Below are positions 1-9,173 of a stretch of DNA of 52,324 bases, in pieces. Each line of letters opens with the position of its first letter. Within the stretch, counting starts at the first letter, position 1. The notes beneath the pieces were generated by a model. That model was not told the origin of the DNA, did not search any database, and saw nothing but the letters and a program-made list of their open reading frames with translations. The stretch spans positions 1-52,324 of the forward strand of contig JAJRSO010000077.1 of assembly GCA_024278755.1 (NCBI GenBank), read 5' to 3'. The stretch is from Calditrichota bacterium. GTDB taxonomy: Bacteria > Calditrichota > Calditrichia > Calditrichales > Calditrichaceae. The position numbers were made by a program, and so were the translations under genes.

Positions 1-101
1 GAATGCGCAGAGTGGATAATTATAAAAAATTGCATGAAATGCGTGCTGTGTTAAAACAAGAAGTGACTAAACAAAAGAAAACTATAAAAAATGTGGCGTG
101 A
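1..101 (+). CDS. 3' end of an unidentified gene (partial)
   Basis: An open frame enters from the left edge and stops at a TGA at 99-101. About 32 codons are visible, starting with MRRVDNYKKL and ending KTIKNVA. The peptide is strongly basic and contains no motif I recognise. A transposase or DNA-binding protein C-terminus would fit the composition, but nothing specific supports that. An AT-rich spacer of about 165 bases separates it from the next gene. Confidence 0.35.
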   Translation, partial: MRRVDNYKKLHEMRAVLKQEVTKQKKTIKNVA

Positions 102-152
102 CCTTTTCTTAATAAATTTCAACTAAGATTTGGACATCGCCCAACAATCTGT

Positions 153-181
153 TTGCTAAAAAAGTATACTATTAATATATT
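153..181 (+). promoter_or_regulatory. candidate sigma-70-like promoter for the gingipain-type gene
   Basis: TTGCTA at 153-158 and TATATT at 176-181 are separated by 17 bases in a very AT-rich spacer, 85 bases before the start codon. The match is moderate and such matches are common by chance in AT-rich DNA. No second box type was checked. Confidence 0.25.
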
Positions 182-265
182 AAATCTATACTTAATTTAA
201 TCTATTTTTATAATAATTAAAGTCAGATACCGTTGCTGGCGGATAATCGAACGGAAAGGATTAGT

Positions 266-3200
266 ATGAAAAAACTTTTACTGGTTATTAGCATCCTGTT
301 TTTAAGTAGTGTACTTTTTGCCGAAGAGGTAACCTTCACCGACAGTTGGGGGAAGGCGGGATATACCTTGTTGCAAAGCGGTCCCGATGGAACGGAGATC
401 AATTTTTCCATTACCAAATTTGTTTTAGAAAACCAGACAATTGACGGAATCCAAATGAAATCCGTTCATCTGCCGGGCAGTTTTTTACCGAATGATGAAG
501 GAATGCCCAATTTGCCGGCTGTGGCCAAATATATTGCCATTCCGCAAAATGCTGATTTTGAGTTTCAGATTACCACTTCGCGAACGGAAACGTATTCGAA
601 TATGGAAATAGCGCCGGCGCCGCATATTCCGTTTGATACTGAACCGGGAGAACTAATTTACGAAAAAAATCAGCAGGTATATGCCGCAGACGCCTTTTAT
701 CCCGAATCGCCTGTAAAAATTTCTGCGAAGAAAAATATGCGCGGTGTGGATGTTGCCATTCTCGGCATCACGCCGTTCCAGTATAATCCGGTTACTAAAG
801 AACTTATCGTTTACCGTGATTTGAAGATTACCATTTCCTATACCGGCGGCAGCGGCCATTTTGGAACCGACCGTTTGCGTAATCGCTCCTGGGATACAAT
901 CTTGCAGGATATGTTATTAAATTATTCGGTACTCCCGAAACTTAAATACAACGAATCCACCGCGGGCAGGACCACGTTAAATAAAAATTCGAAAACAAAT
1001 GCCGAAGAAAATGTGGAATATGTAATCGTTACGCCAGATGATCCGGTTTTTATCGCCTGGGCCGATTCGCTAAAAAAATTCAGAATCGAACAGGGGATAA
1101 GCACTACTGTTATTACGACCACCGAAATTGGCGGTAATACCTTTGGCGCTATCGAAGCCTATGTGGATAATGCCTACAATAACTGGACGACTCCGCCTTC
1201 CGCTTTTCTGCTTTTAGGGGATGACGGCAGCAGCGGCAGTACCGTTACTTCGTCTGATGATTACACACATCCCTACAGCGGAACCTATGTATCGGATAAT
1301 TACTATGCCGATGTTGACGGCGACGACTTGCCGGATGTAGTGTTTTCCCGAATTACCGCCCGAAATGGAACCGAACTTGAAAATATGGTAGGCAAAATTT
1401 TAAACTATGAGCGGAATCCCCCAACAAATCCGGATTTTTATAATCATCCTGTGACCGCAATGGGCTGGCAGACATCGCGTTGGTTTCAGCTCTGCTCCGA
1501 AATTATTAACGGTTTCTGGGAATACGGTTTAGGCAAACAACCGGTGCGGGAAAACAAACTCTATTCCGGCGGACCCGAAGACGGATGGTCGACGGCAACA
1601 AATACGGAAACGATTGTCGATTATTTTGGACCGGACGGGCTGGGTTATATTCCTGCCACACCGGATCATTTAACGGATTTTGGCGGAAATGCCACCCGTA
1701 TAAACAATGATATTAACAGTGGCGCTTTTATGGTGCAACATCGTGATCACGGCGGTGAAACCGGTTGGAGTGAACCAAGTTATTATATCAGTGATTTATC
1801 GGGTCTGCATAATACAGATCTTCCTTTTGTGTTTTCCATAAACTGCTTAACCGGAAGATTTGACTACAGCAGTGAATGTTTTGTGGAAGCTTTCCACCGC
1901 GATCCGCAGCGGGCATTGGGACTTATCGGCGCAACCCAAGTCTCCTATTCATTTGTAAATGATACCTATGCCTGGGGCATGTATGACAATATGTGGCCGC
2001 AATTTATGCCCGATGAAGAGACCACGTTTGCACAGCGGTTTATTCTTCCCTCTTTTGCCAATGCAGCGGGTAAATATTTCCTGCAGGGCTCGGACTGGCC
2101 CTATAATACCGATGATAAACAGATTACCTATTATTTGTTCCATCATCATGGCGACGCCTATTCCGTGGTTTATTCCGAGGTGCCACAAAATCTTACCGTG
2201 AACCATAATAATGTTATCGAAAGTGGTGCGACCAGTTTTACGGTAACGGCGGATGACGGCTCCGTTATCGCCCTGACCCGTGATGGAATTATTCTGGGAA
2301 CAGCCGACGGAACGGGCGGCCCTGTTGAAATTAGTATTCCTGTGCAAAATGTGGGCGATACGGTTCTGGTAACCATTACCAAGCAAAACTATTATCGTTA
2401 TGGGTCAAAAGTTCCGGTGGTTAATTCTTCCGGCGCTTATATTACGATTAAAGAATACGCAATCGATGACAGCGACAGCGGTAATAATAATGGCGAAGCC
2501 GATTTTTCCGAATCGGTTTTATTGAATGTAACAGCCGAGAATCAGGGCTCCGAAGCGGCAACGGCCGTTACCGGTACCTTTGCTTCGGAAGATTCGTATA
2601 TGACGATTACGGATAATACCCATTTTTACGGTGATATCGATTCCAACGCTGTGGTTACCGGCGATGGCGCCTTTGCCTTTGATGTGGCAAATAATGTTCC
2701 GGATCAGCATTCCGCGGCCTGTACGGTTACCTTTGCCGATGACGGGGGAGGACAATGGGTTTCTAACTTATCCATTGTGATGAATGCGCCTGCTCTGGGT
2801 TCTGAAGATGCGACTATCGATGATTCTGCCACAGGAAACGGCGACGGTAATTTTGACGAGGGCGAAACGGTTGACTTTACGATCCCGGTGTTTAATACGG
2901 GCCATGCCGATGCGCCCAATACACAGGCTGTTTTGTCAGAAGAAAGCGAATATATTACCATCGCAACCGCAACCGTTGATCTGGGGAGCCTCGCTGCCGG
3001 AGATACGGTCAATACCGTTTACCAGGTTACGGCCGACGCTTCAACGCCTCCGGGAACCGCCGTTGAATTTACGGAAACGGTTACTTCCGGAGCGTATACC
3101 AGTGTGCATACCTTTACCGTAACCATTGGCGATAAAGTGATTTACCTGATGAAGAATGGAAGCGAAACTGTTCGTAACGGTCTCTTTTACGATACCGGCG

Positions 3201-3796
3201 GACGAAACGGTGATTATTCCACCGGCGAAGATTTAACGATGACCTTTTATGCCGCCGAACGCAGCCCGAATGTAAAGGTAAACTTCACTTCATTTGATTT
3301 AACCGGATATGATAAATTATACATTTTTGACGGCGCCAATACATCGGCGCCGCAATTTCCCGGAAGTCCTTTCAGTGGTACAGATTCTCCGGGAGAACTT
3401 GTTTCCACAAATTCTTCCGCCGCGATGACCTTTATGTTTAAATCCAATCCGGTACTCACCGCGCACGGATGGGAAGCGGATATCTATTCAACCGCTATCT
3501 CGGATGTGGATAAGCCGGATGAACAGACAATTGAGACATTTGCCTTGCTGCCAAACTATCCCAATCCGTTTAATCCGAGTACAGTCATCGCTTATCATCT
3601 GGCGGCAGCCAGTGAAGTGGAAATAACGGTTTATAATTTACTTGGCGAAAAGGTGCAAACGCTGATGAGTGGGCGCCAGGAGGCAGGACGCTATACGGTG
3701 CGCTTTGACGCGCGGAATCTGGTAAGCGGCGTTTACTATTACAAATTAACGGCCGGTTCTTTTAGCGAGATGCGTAAAATGATTCTGATTAAATAA
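266..3796 (+). CDS. secreted gingipain-type C25 cysteine protease with CUB and T9SS sorting domains
   Basis: A 1176-residue secreted endopeptidase. The ATG at 266 follows a GGAAAGGA ribosome binding site at 253-260 and begins a clear signal peptide (MKKLLLVISILFLSSVLFA). After a propeptide-like region of about 230 residues comes a peptidase C25 domain. Its catalytic pair is visible as His495 in RDHGGETGW and Cys527 in SINCLTGRFD, matching the gingipain layout. Acidic Ig/CARDB-like modules follow, then a CUB-like domain at about residues 965-1085. The last 85 residues are a type A T9SS sorting domain (NYPNPFNPST ... GVYYYKLT). It is expected to be exported through T9SS and anchored or released at the cell surface. 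A terminator at 3819-3849 makes it monocistronic. Confidence 0.93.
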   Translation: MKKLLLVISILFLSSVLFAEEVTFTDSWGKAGYTLLQSGPDGTEINFSITKFVLENQTIDGIQMKSVHLPGSFLPNDEGMPNLPAVAKYIAIPQNADFEFQITTSRTETYSNMEIAPAPHIPFDTEPGELIYEKNQQVYAADAFYPESPVKISAKKNMRGVDVAILGITPFQYNPVTKELIVYRDLKITISYTGGSGHFGTDRLRNRSWDTILQDMLLNYSVLPKLKYNESTAGRTTLNKNSKTNAEENVEYVIVTPDDPVFIAWADSLKKFRIEQGISTTVITTTEIGGNTFGAIEAYVDNAYNNWTTPPSAFLLLGDDGSSGSTVTSSDDYTHPYSGTYVSDNYYADVDGDDLPDVVFSRITARNGTELENMVGKILNYERNPPTNPDFYNHPVTAMGWQTSRWFQLCSEIINGFWEYGLGKQPVRENKLYSGGPEDGWSTATNTETIVDYFGPDGLGYIPATPDHLTDFGGNATRINNDINSGAFMVQHRDHGGETGWSEPSYYISDLSGLHNTDLPFVFSINCLTGRFDYSSECFVEAFHRDPQRALGLIGATQVSYSFVNDTYAWGMYDNMWPQFMPDEETTFAQRFILPSFANAAGKYFLQGSDWPYNTDDKQITYYLFHHHGDAYSVVYSEVPQNLTVNHNNVIESGATSFTVTADDGSVIALTRDGIILGTADGTGGPVEISIPVQNVGDTVLVTITKQNYYRYGSKVPVVNSSGAYITIKEYAIDDSDSGNNNGEADFSESVLLNVTAENQGSEAATAVTGTFASEDSYMTITDNTHFYGDIDSNAVVTGDGAFAFDVANNVPDQHSAACTVTFADDGGGQWVSNLSIVMNAPALGSEDATIDDSATGNGDGNFDEGETVDFTIPVFNTGHADAPNTQAVLSEESEYITIATATVDLGSLAAGDTVNTVYQVTADASTPPGTAVEFTETVTSGAYTSVHTFTVTIGDKVIYLMKNGSETVRNGLFYDTGGRNGDYSTGEDLTMTFYAAERSPNVKVNFTSFDLTGYDKLYIFDGANTSAPQFPGSPFSGTDSPGELVSTNSSAAMTFMFKSNPVLTAHGWEADIYSTAISDVDKPDEQTIETFALLPNYPNPFNPSTVIAYHLAAASEVEITVYNLLGEKVQTLMSGRQEAGRYTVRFDARNLVSGVYYYKLTAGSFSEMRKMILIK

Positions 3797-3818
3797 CGAA
3801 GCCAGCGAAATACCTATT

Positions 3819-3849
3819 AAAGGGGTGCCTAACCGCATCCCTTTTTTTT
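3819..3849 (+). terminator. rho-independent terminator after the C25 protease gene
   Basis: AAAGGGGTGC (3819-3828) pairs with GCATCCCTTT (3835-3844), with one G-T wobble and a 6-base loop. It is followed by a run of eight T. It lies 23 bases after the protease stop codon. Confidence 0.85.
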
Positions 3850-3892
3850 GTGAAACGACGGTGTCGATTGGCAAGCAAATCACAAATTAAAA

Positions 3893-3920
3893 CCTCTCTG
3901 CGCGCTCGGCGGCTTTATCC
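3893..3920. repeat. degenerate short interspersed repeat, GCGGCT/GCGGTT family, copy 1
   Basis: The core CTGCGCGCTCGGCGGCTTTA resembles two other intergenic stretches, at 26432-26460 and 34796-34819. All sit in non-coding DNA. The similarity was judged by eye and no open frame explains it. Confidence 0.4.
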
Positions 3921-4016
3921 TTTTTGCCTTTTTCCTACTGAATTTTCTTAAAAAAACCTATTGGCGGATTGCAAAGGATTTCTTAAATTCAACCACTGTA
4001 TTTAAGCGGGGTCGTT

Positions 4017-5201
4017 ATGTCAAAAAACGGAGCGATTACACTATCGGAAATTGCGGCAGCGGTGAATAAAAAAGAAGCTCTTAATTTTTCTTCCTTTGCC
4101 GCGTCCAATGAACAGGCCATGCGGATGCATGCGGAAAAGAACGTGCACTACCGTCCGCCGTTTGCACTGGATCGTGACCGCATCTTTTATAGCGGCGCGT
4201 TCCGGCGTTATACCGGCAAAACCCAGGTGATTTACTTTGTCTCGCTTTTGGACGAACAACTGACCAGCCGTATTTTGCACACGCTAAGTGTGGCCCAGAT
4301 TTCCAGCACCATCGGCCGCATGCTATCCCTGAATACGGATTTAATCGAAGCGATTGGCTTTGGCCACGATTTGGGACATCCGCCGTTCGGACACGACGGA
4401 GAACGCTTTTTAAGCAGAGTCAGTCAAAAATGCGGACTCGGCGCGTTTCATCATAATATTCAGAGCCTGCGGGTTGTGGATAAAATAGCCAAAAAAGGGC
4501 AGGGTTTAAACCTTACTTTTCAGACCCGGGATGGCATTCTTTCGCACAACGGCGAAGTGCATAATCAGGTGCTGGAACCGAATCCGGCCAAAACCGAAGA
4601 CGACTTGCAAAACTATATTACCGAAATGGAAAGCGGACATACGATTGACATTAAACCGGCCACGCTGGAAGGTTGCGTCGTCCGGCTGACGGACACCATT
4701 GCCTACATCGGGCAGGATATCGACGACGCCATCCGCATCGGTCTGATTAAACGGGAACAATTACCCGCGGCCGCCACTTCCGTTCTCGGAACGTCCAACG
4801 GCGAGATTATTGAAACGCTGGTGAATGATGTTGTGGAAGCCAGTTATGGGAAAAATTATGTCGCTTTTAGCGCCGAAAAGGCCAATGCGCTGTTGGAGCT
4901 GAAAAAGTTCAATTACCGTGAAATTTATAAAAGTCCCAAACTTAAAATAAATCACCAGCGTATCGAACGGGGATTTGAAATTTTGTTTGATTCCTATCTG
5001 CGTTCGCTTAAAGAAGAAGATATGCAGAGCGAAATCTACACGCATTTCTTGGGGTCAAAATCGGAGCAATATATACAGGAAACATCATCCGAATTAAAGG
5101 TACGGGATTTCCTGGCCGGCATGACCGACCGCTATTTCAGCCGAATGCTGCAAAAAGTAGTCATTCCGCAGGCCAGTGATTTTAGCATCGTAAATGAATA
5201 A
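4017..5201 (+). CDS. dgt: HD-domain deoxynucleoside triphosphate triphosphohydrolase (dGTPase-like)
   Basis: A 394-residue HD-superfamily enzyme of the Dgt type, which hydrolyses dNTPs to deoxynucleosides and triphosphate. The N-terminal segment FRRYTGKTQV and the motif GHDLGHPPFGHDGE are typical of the family. The metal ligands are His88 (in RILHTLS), then His117 and Asp118, with a later Asp in the helix around DTIAYIGQDIDDA. Length is normal for the short dGTPase subfamily. Substrate preference cannot be read from sequence, and some relatives act on all dNTPs. The ATG follows a GCGGGG-like binding site. It is separated from the M20 genes by about 100 bases and may be transcribed with them. 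Confidence 0.9.
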   Translation: MSKNGAITLSEIAAAVNKKEALNFSSFAASNEQAMRMHAEKNVHYRPPFALDRDRIFYSGAFRRYTGKTQVIYFVSLLDEQLTSRILHTLSVAQISSTIGRMLSLNTDLIEAIGFGHDLGHPPFGHDGERFLSRVSQKCGLGAFHHNIQSLRVVDKIAKKGQGLNLTFQTRDGILSHNGEVHNQVLEPNPAKTEDDLQNYITEMESGHTIDIKPATLEGCVVRLTDTIAYIGQDIDDAIRIGLIKREQLPAAATSVLGTSNGEIIETLVNDVVEASYGKNYVAFSAEKANALLELKKFNYREIYKSPKLKINHQRIERGFEILFDSYLRSLKEEDMQSEIYTHFLGSKSEQYIQETSSELKVRDFLAGMTDRYFSRMLQKVVIPQASDFSIVNE

Positions 5202-5303
5202 TAGTAGCAGTTCTCAGAGACCTGTCACTACTACAGGACGCCAACCAATAATCATAGGAATTGGCAAAAGCCGGTTCCTGTTAGTTCAAATGAAAGGTTG
5301 ATT

Positions 5304-6533
5304 ATGATAGAAGAACGAATCATGAACCGCATCGGCAATCTGGAAACAGAAGCCGTTAATCTGATGACAAAATTGATTCCCATTAATTCTCTCGGCCCGC
5401 TGAATGACGGCCCCGGTGAGATGAAAAAGGCGGATTTTCTTAAAACATATCTGCAAGAGATGGGTGTTACGGATATTACAAATTATCCGGCTCCGGATCC
5501 TTCGGTAGAAGGCGGATCCAGGCCTAATCTGGTTGCTAAAATTCCCGGTAAAAATACCGAAAAAACCATCTGGATTTTAGCGCATACGGATATCGTCCCT
5601 GCCGGTGATTTGAGCAAGTGGGACACCGAACCGTTTGAAGCAGTGGTAAAAGAGGGACGCATCTACGGACGAGGCACCGAGGATAATCACCAGGGGATGC
5701 TTAGCGGCATCATTGCCATGCGCGCTTTTCTCGAAGAGGGGATTCAGCCCGAATACAATCTGGCCCTGGCGCTTGTGGCGGACGAGGAGACCGGAAGCGC
5801 CTTCGGATTGCAGTATCTCGCGGATAATCATAGTGATTTGTTTTCGAAGGATGATTTAATCGTTGTTCCCGACGCCGGCGAGCCGGACAGCAGTATGATC
5901 GAGGTGGCCGAAAAATCCATTATCTGGGTAAAGGTGAAAACGCTGGGACAGCAGGTACATGCCAGCACACCGGATCGGGGGATTAACGCTTATAAAGCGG
6001 CGGCCTGGCTTACGGTTCAATTCGAAAAACTGCACGATCTGTTTAACGCCAACGATCCGGTGTTCGATCCGCCCATCTCCACTTTTGAACCGACCAAGAA
6101 AGAGGCCAATGTACCTAATATCAACACCCTGCCCGGCGAGGATGTGTTTTACCTCGACTGCCGTATTTTGCCTGTGTATGAAATTAAATACGTGATGGCG
6201 GAAATCCGCAAAATGGCGGACGAGACCGAAGCAAAATACGGGGTTAAAATTGAATTAAGCACCGAGCAGGAAGAGCAGGCTGCGCCGGCGACTCCGGTGG
6301 ACGCGCCCGTAGTTAAGGCGTTGGAGAAAGCGGTTAAAGAAGTGTACGGAATTGATGCGAAACCGATGGGTATCGGCGGCGGTACGGTGGCGGCTATTTT
6401 TCGCCGGGCCGGATTTAATGCGGCGGTCTGGTCGACTTTGGATGATTTAGCGCATCAGCCCAATGAATATTGTAAAATTTCAAATATGATGAACGATGCA
6501 AAAGTGTTCGGGCGCATCTGTTTACAAAAATAA
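5304..6533 (+). CDS. M20-family metallohydrolase (ArgE/DapE/CPG2-like)
   Basis: A 409-residue zinc amidohydrolase/peptidase of family M20. The ATG at 5304 is preferred because GAAAGG ends 6 bases upstream; an in-frame TTG lies at 5298. The co-catalytic metal residues are in LAHTDIVP, RGTEDNHQG and DEETGSAFG, with the dimerisation domain around QQVHASTPDRG and a final GGGTVAAIFR segment. M20 enzymes cleave amide bonds of small acylated amino acids, ureides or dipeptides; the substrate here is unknown. It sits immediately before ygeY and ygeW, so a shared catabolic pathway for a nitrogen-rich compound is likely. Confidence 0.88.
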   Translation: MIEERIMNRIGNLETEAVNLMTKLIPINSLGPLNDGPGEMKKADFLKTYLQEMGVTDITNYPAPDPSVEGGSRPNLVAKIPGKNTEKTIWILAHTDIVPAGDLSKWDTEPFEAVVKEGRIYGRGTEDNHQGMLSGIIAMRAFLEEGIQPEYNLALALVADEETGSAFGLQYLADNHSDLFSKDDLIVVPDAGEPDSSMIEVAEKSIIWVKVKTLGQQVHASTPDRGINAYKAAAWLTVQFEKLHDLFNANDPVFDPPISTFEPTKKEANVPNINTLPGEDVFYLDCRILPVYEIKYVMAEIRKMADETEAKYGVKIELSTEQEEQAAPATPVDAPVVKALEKAVKEVYGIDAKPMGIGGGTVAAIFRRAGFNAAVWSTLDDLAHQPNEYCKISNMMNDAKVFGRICLQK

Positions 6534-6627
6534 AAACCAGGTTAGAGATTCCGGTTGCCAATTTCCGAGAGGAGCGGGTCCTGAAAATTGGTCATTGGTT
6601 CTTAAACCTTAAATAGGAAAAAGATCT

Positions 6628-7824
6628 ATGGAAAGTAACTTAATAAACAAGATTACCCAATTGGCAGAAAAATATACGGCCGATACGGCTCAATTTTTAC
6701 GCGATATGATTGCTATTCCTTCGGTAAGCTGTGAAGAAGAGGGCGTGGTGCGGCGCATTAAAGAGGAAATGGAAACCATCGGATTTGACGAGGTTACCAT
6801 CGATCCCATGGGCAATGTTTTGGGACGCATCGGTTCCGGAAAACGCATTATCGTTTTTGACGCCCATGTGGATACGGTGGATGTGGGTAATCCCGATTTG
6901 TGGCAGGTGGATCCGTTTAAGGGTAAACTGGAAAACGGAATTATCTACGGACGCGGCGCATCCGATATGGAAGGCGGAATGGCGGCCATCACCTATGCCG
7001 GAAAAATTTTGAAGGAAATCGGCATTCCCGATGATGTGACCGTGTACGCCGTAGGCAGCGTGCAGGAAGAAGACTGCGACGGTCTCTGCTGGCAATATAT
7101 TTATAAGGAAGATAAAATTAATCCGGATTTGGTGGTGATCACCGAACCGACCAATTTGAATATTTACCGCGGTCACCGCGGCCGCATGGAGCTGGAAGTG
7201 GAAACCTCCGGCATCTCCTGCCACGGTTCCGCGCCGGAACGGGGCGAAAACGCTATCTATAAAATGGCGCCCATTATTCAGGAAATAGAACAGCTCAACG
7301 AGCGGCTTAAACACGATGATTTCCTTGGCAAGGGTACGGTGACCATTTCCCATATCCGTTCCACCGCTCCTTCGCTCTGCTCGGTATCGGACGGCTGCAC
7401 CATTCATCTGGACCGCAGACTGACTGCCGGAGAGACCGACGAAAGCGCCATGGACGAAATCCGTAATTTACCCTCGTTTAAAAAGGGAAACGCTAAAATT
7501 CGCGTGTTGGAATACGATACGCCAAGTTACACCGGATTAAAATATCCAACCCGTAAATACTATCCCACCTGGCATTTTGAAGAATCCGATCCGCATGTGC
7601 AGGCGTCCATAAAATCGTATCGGGCTATCTTTGGCTCGCAGCCCATAGTGGATAAATGGACCTTTTCCACCAACGGAGTTGCGACGGCGGGTATGTTCGG
7701 CATCCCGACCATCGGTTTCGGCCCGGCCAATGAGATTTATGCCCACGGGCCGCAAGATCAATGCCCGGTGGAGCATCTGACCAAAGCCATGATGTTTTAT
7801 GCAACGCTGGTGTGGGAATTCTGA
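6628..7824 (+). CDS. ygeY: YgeY-type M20 hydrolase
   Basis: A 398-residue M20 metallohydrolase closely resembling YgeY, a family usually annotated as selenium metabolism-linked because of genome context. Metal-site motifs are FDAHVDTVD, GRGASDMEGG and VQEEDCDG, and the SCHGSAPERGENAIY dimerisation motif is present. Its reaction is not established. It is the second of two M20 genes and is followed at 7969 by ygeW, the pairing seen in E. coli. No ygeX, ygeZ or selenium-dependent hydroxylase gene lies in the window, so the selenium label should not be carried over. SD is AGGAAAAAG before ATG 6628. Confidence 0.88.
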   Translation: MESNLINKITQLAEKYTADTAQFLRDMIAIPSVSCEEEGVVRRIKEEMETIGFDEVTIDPMGNVLGRIGSGKRIIVFDAHVDTVDVGNPDLWQVDPFKGKLENGIIYGRGASDMEGGMAAITYAGKILKEIGIPDDVTVYAVGSVQEEDCDGLCWQYIYKEDKINPDLVVITEPTNLNIYRGHRGRMELEVETSGISCHGSAPERGENAIYKMAPIIQEIEQLNERLKHDDFLGKGTVTISHIRSTAPSLCSVSDGCTIHLDRRLTAGETDESAMDEIRNLPSFKKGNAKIRVLEYDTPSYTGLKYPTRKYYPTWHFEESDPHVQASIKSYRAIFGSQPIVDKWTFSTNGVATAGMFGIPTIGFGPANEIYAHGPQDQCPVEHLTKAMMFYATLVWEF

Positions 7825-7832
7825 TGCACTGC

Positions 7833-7939
7833 TTCCCCCTTATTAAAGGGGGACTGAGGGGGTTATTCATAGTTTAACCAGTACATCGCACTTTTAAATC
7901 ATATTACAACCCCCTAACCCCCTTATTTAAGGGGGAATT
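7833..7939. repeat. intergenic inverted-repeat element (32-base arms, MITE-like)
   Basis: The left arm (7833-7864), TTCCCCCTTATTAAAGGGGG plus ACTGAGGGGGTT, is nearly the reverse complement of the right arm (7908-7939). The arms are separated by about 43 bases of AT-rich DNA. Each arm itself contains a CCCCC/GGGGG palindrome. It fills the spacer between ygeY and ygeW without interrupting either. The structure resembles a miniature non-autonomous element or a REP-type repeat, with no transposase nearby. Confidence 0.7.
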
Positions 7940-7968
7940 AGTTGGTACTTTTAAGGAAAGGAAAAACA

Positions 7969-8943
7969 ATGAACCTCAAAGGACGTGATTTTATATCCAC
8001 TCAGGACTGGACGAAGGAAGAACTCATCGCCGCCCTGGATAAATCGGCAGAACTAAAACAAAAGTTTAAAGACGGCATTCCGCATCGCGAATTGCAGGAT
8101 AAAACCAATTTTTTAATTTTCTTTGATAAATCCACCCGCACGCGCAATTCTTTTGAAGCGGGAATGACCCAGCTCGGCGGACACGCCCATTTTATCGATT
8201 CCGGTACGTCTCAAATTGCCCACGGAGAGAGTCCCAAGGATATGGGAATCATCCTGTCCAGTTACGGGCACGGCATCGCCATTCGACACGATCTGGTTCC
8301 CGGTGAGGGAAATACTTACATGCGTGAAGTGGCCAAACACGCCTCTGCCCCTGTCTATAATATGCAGTGCGATGTGGATCATCCCTTTCAGATGATGGCC
8401 GATTTAATGACCATTCGCGAGATATTCGGCGATAATCTGCAAGGTAAAAAAATCGCCGTTTCATGGGCGTATGCACCCAGTTATGCCAAACCCATGTCGG
8501 TGCCACAGGGGCTGATTATGCTGATGACCCGCTTTGGCATGGATGTGACTCTGGCTCATCCGCCGGAATATACGCTGATGGACGGACCGATGACCGCCGC
8601 CAAAAAAAATGCGGCCGAAAACGGCGGCAGCTTTAGGGTAGTGGATTCCATGGACGAAGCCTTTAAAGATGCCGATATCGTCTATCCAAAAAGCTGGGGC
8701 ATTCAATCCCTGTTTCATAAACCGGAAGAGGCGCTGGAAATATCCAAAAAATACAAACACTGGATTTGTGACGAAGAAAAAATGAAACTGACAAAAAAGA
8801 ATTCCATTTATATGCACTGTCTGCCCGCCGACCGCGGATACGAAGTGACCGACGCCGTAATCGACGGCCCGCATTCGGTGATTTACCAGGAAGCGGAAAA
8901 CCGCCTGCATACGGCTAAGGGAATTATGGCCTTAACCATGTAA
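7969..8943 (+). CDS. ygeW: knotted carbamoyltransferase YgeW
   Basis: A 324-residue member of the aspartate/ornithine carbamoyltransferase superfamily, YgeW branch. The ATG at 7969 follows the strong AAGGAAAGGA site; an upstream TTG frame opening at 7942 is not needed. The carbamoyl-phosphate loop reads KSTRTRNSFE. Later motifs are DADIVYPKSWG and MHCLPADRG. The physiological acceptor of the family is not settled. Being next to two M20 hydrolases suggests phosphorolytic carbamoyl transfer or release from a ureido compound produced by them, which is an inference. A terminator directly follows. Confidence 0.9.
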   Translation: MNLKGRDFISTQDWTKEELIAALDKSAELKQKFKDGIPHRELQDKTNFLIFFDKSTRTRNSFEAGMTQLGGHAHFIDSGTSQIAHGESPKDMGIILSSYGHGIAIRHDLVPGEGNTYMREVAKHASAPVYNMQCDVDHPFQMMADLMTIREIFGDNLQGKKIAVSWAYAPSYAKPMSVPQGLIMLMTRFGMDVTLAHPPEYTLMDGPMTAAKKNAAENGGSFRVVDSMDEAFKDADIVYPKSWGIQSLFHKPEEALEISKKYKHWICDEEKMKLTKKNSIYMHCLPADRGYEVTDAVIDGPHSVIYQEAENRLHTAKGIMALTM

Positions 8944-8950
8944 CCATACA

Positions 8951-8990
8951 AAACCTTCCGAAACCTTAAAGATTTCGGAAGGTTTCTTTT
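8951..8990 (+). terminator. rho-independent terminator after ygeW
   Basis: A perfect 13-base stem, AAACCTTCCGAAA (8951-8963) with TTTCGGAAGGTTT (8973-8985), has a 9-base loop and is followed by CTTTT. It begins 7 bases after the ygeW stop codon. The CCTTCC/GGAAGG core recurs at 30499 and 43226. Confidence 0.9.
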
Positions 8991-9016
8991 ATACCCAAAT
9001 TTCTAAAATAAAATTT

Positions 9017-9171
9017 AGTAAACACTAAAATTCAAGCGCCAAATAACAAATAGACACTAAATTTTAAAATTTAAACAGGCCTCTACAAGTTGATTGTTGC
9101 TTGAGATTTAAGTTATTGTTCTTTTGATAGATATTCGCTTTTTGTTATTTGTACTTTAGAATTTAAAGTTA
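9017..9171. repeat. imperfect inverted repeat of the TTGTTATTTG family, copy 1
   Basis: The segment 9131-9170 starts ATATTCGCTTTTTGTTATTTG and closely matches 25917-25956. An inverted, diverged arm lies at about 9017-9065 (CAAATAACAAATA). The unit occupies the space between ygeW and the RND gene and has no coding potential. Arms with a central spacer suggest a decayed miniature element. Confidence 0.5.
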
Positions 9172-9173
9172 AA

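Noticed and set aside
6697-7407. 236-codon open frame antisense to ygeY
   Set aside because: It lies entirely opposite a well-conserved gene, has no ribosome site or family features, and its composition reflects the complementary codons.
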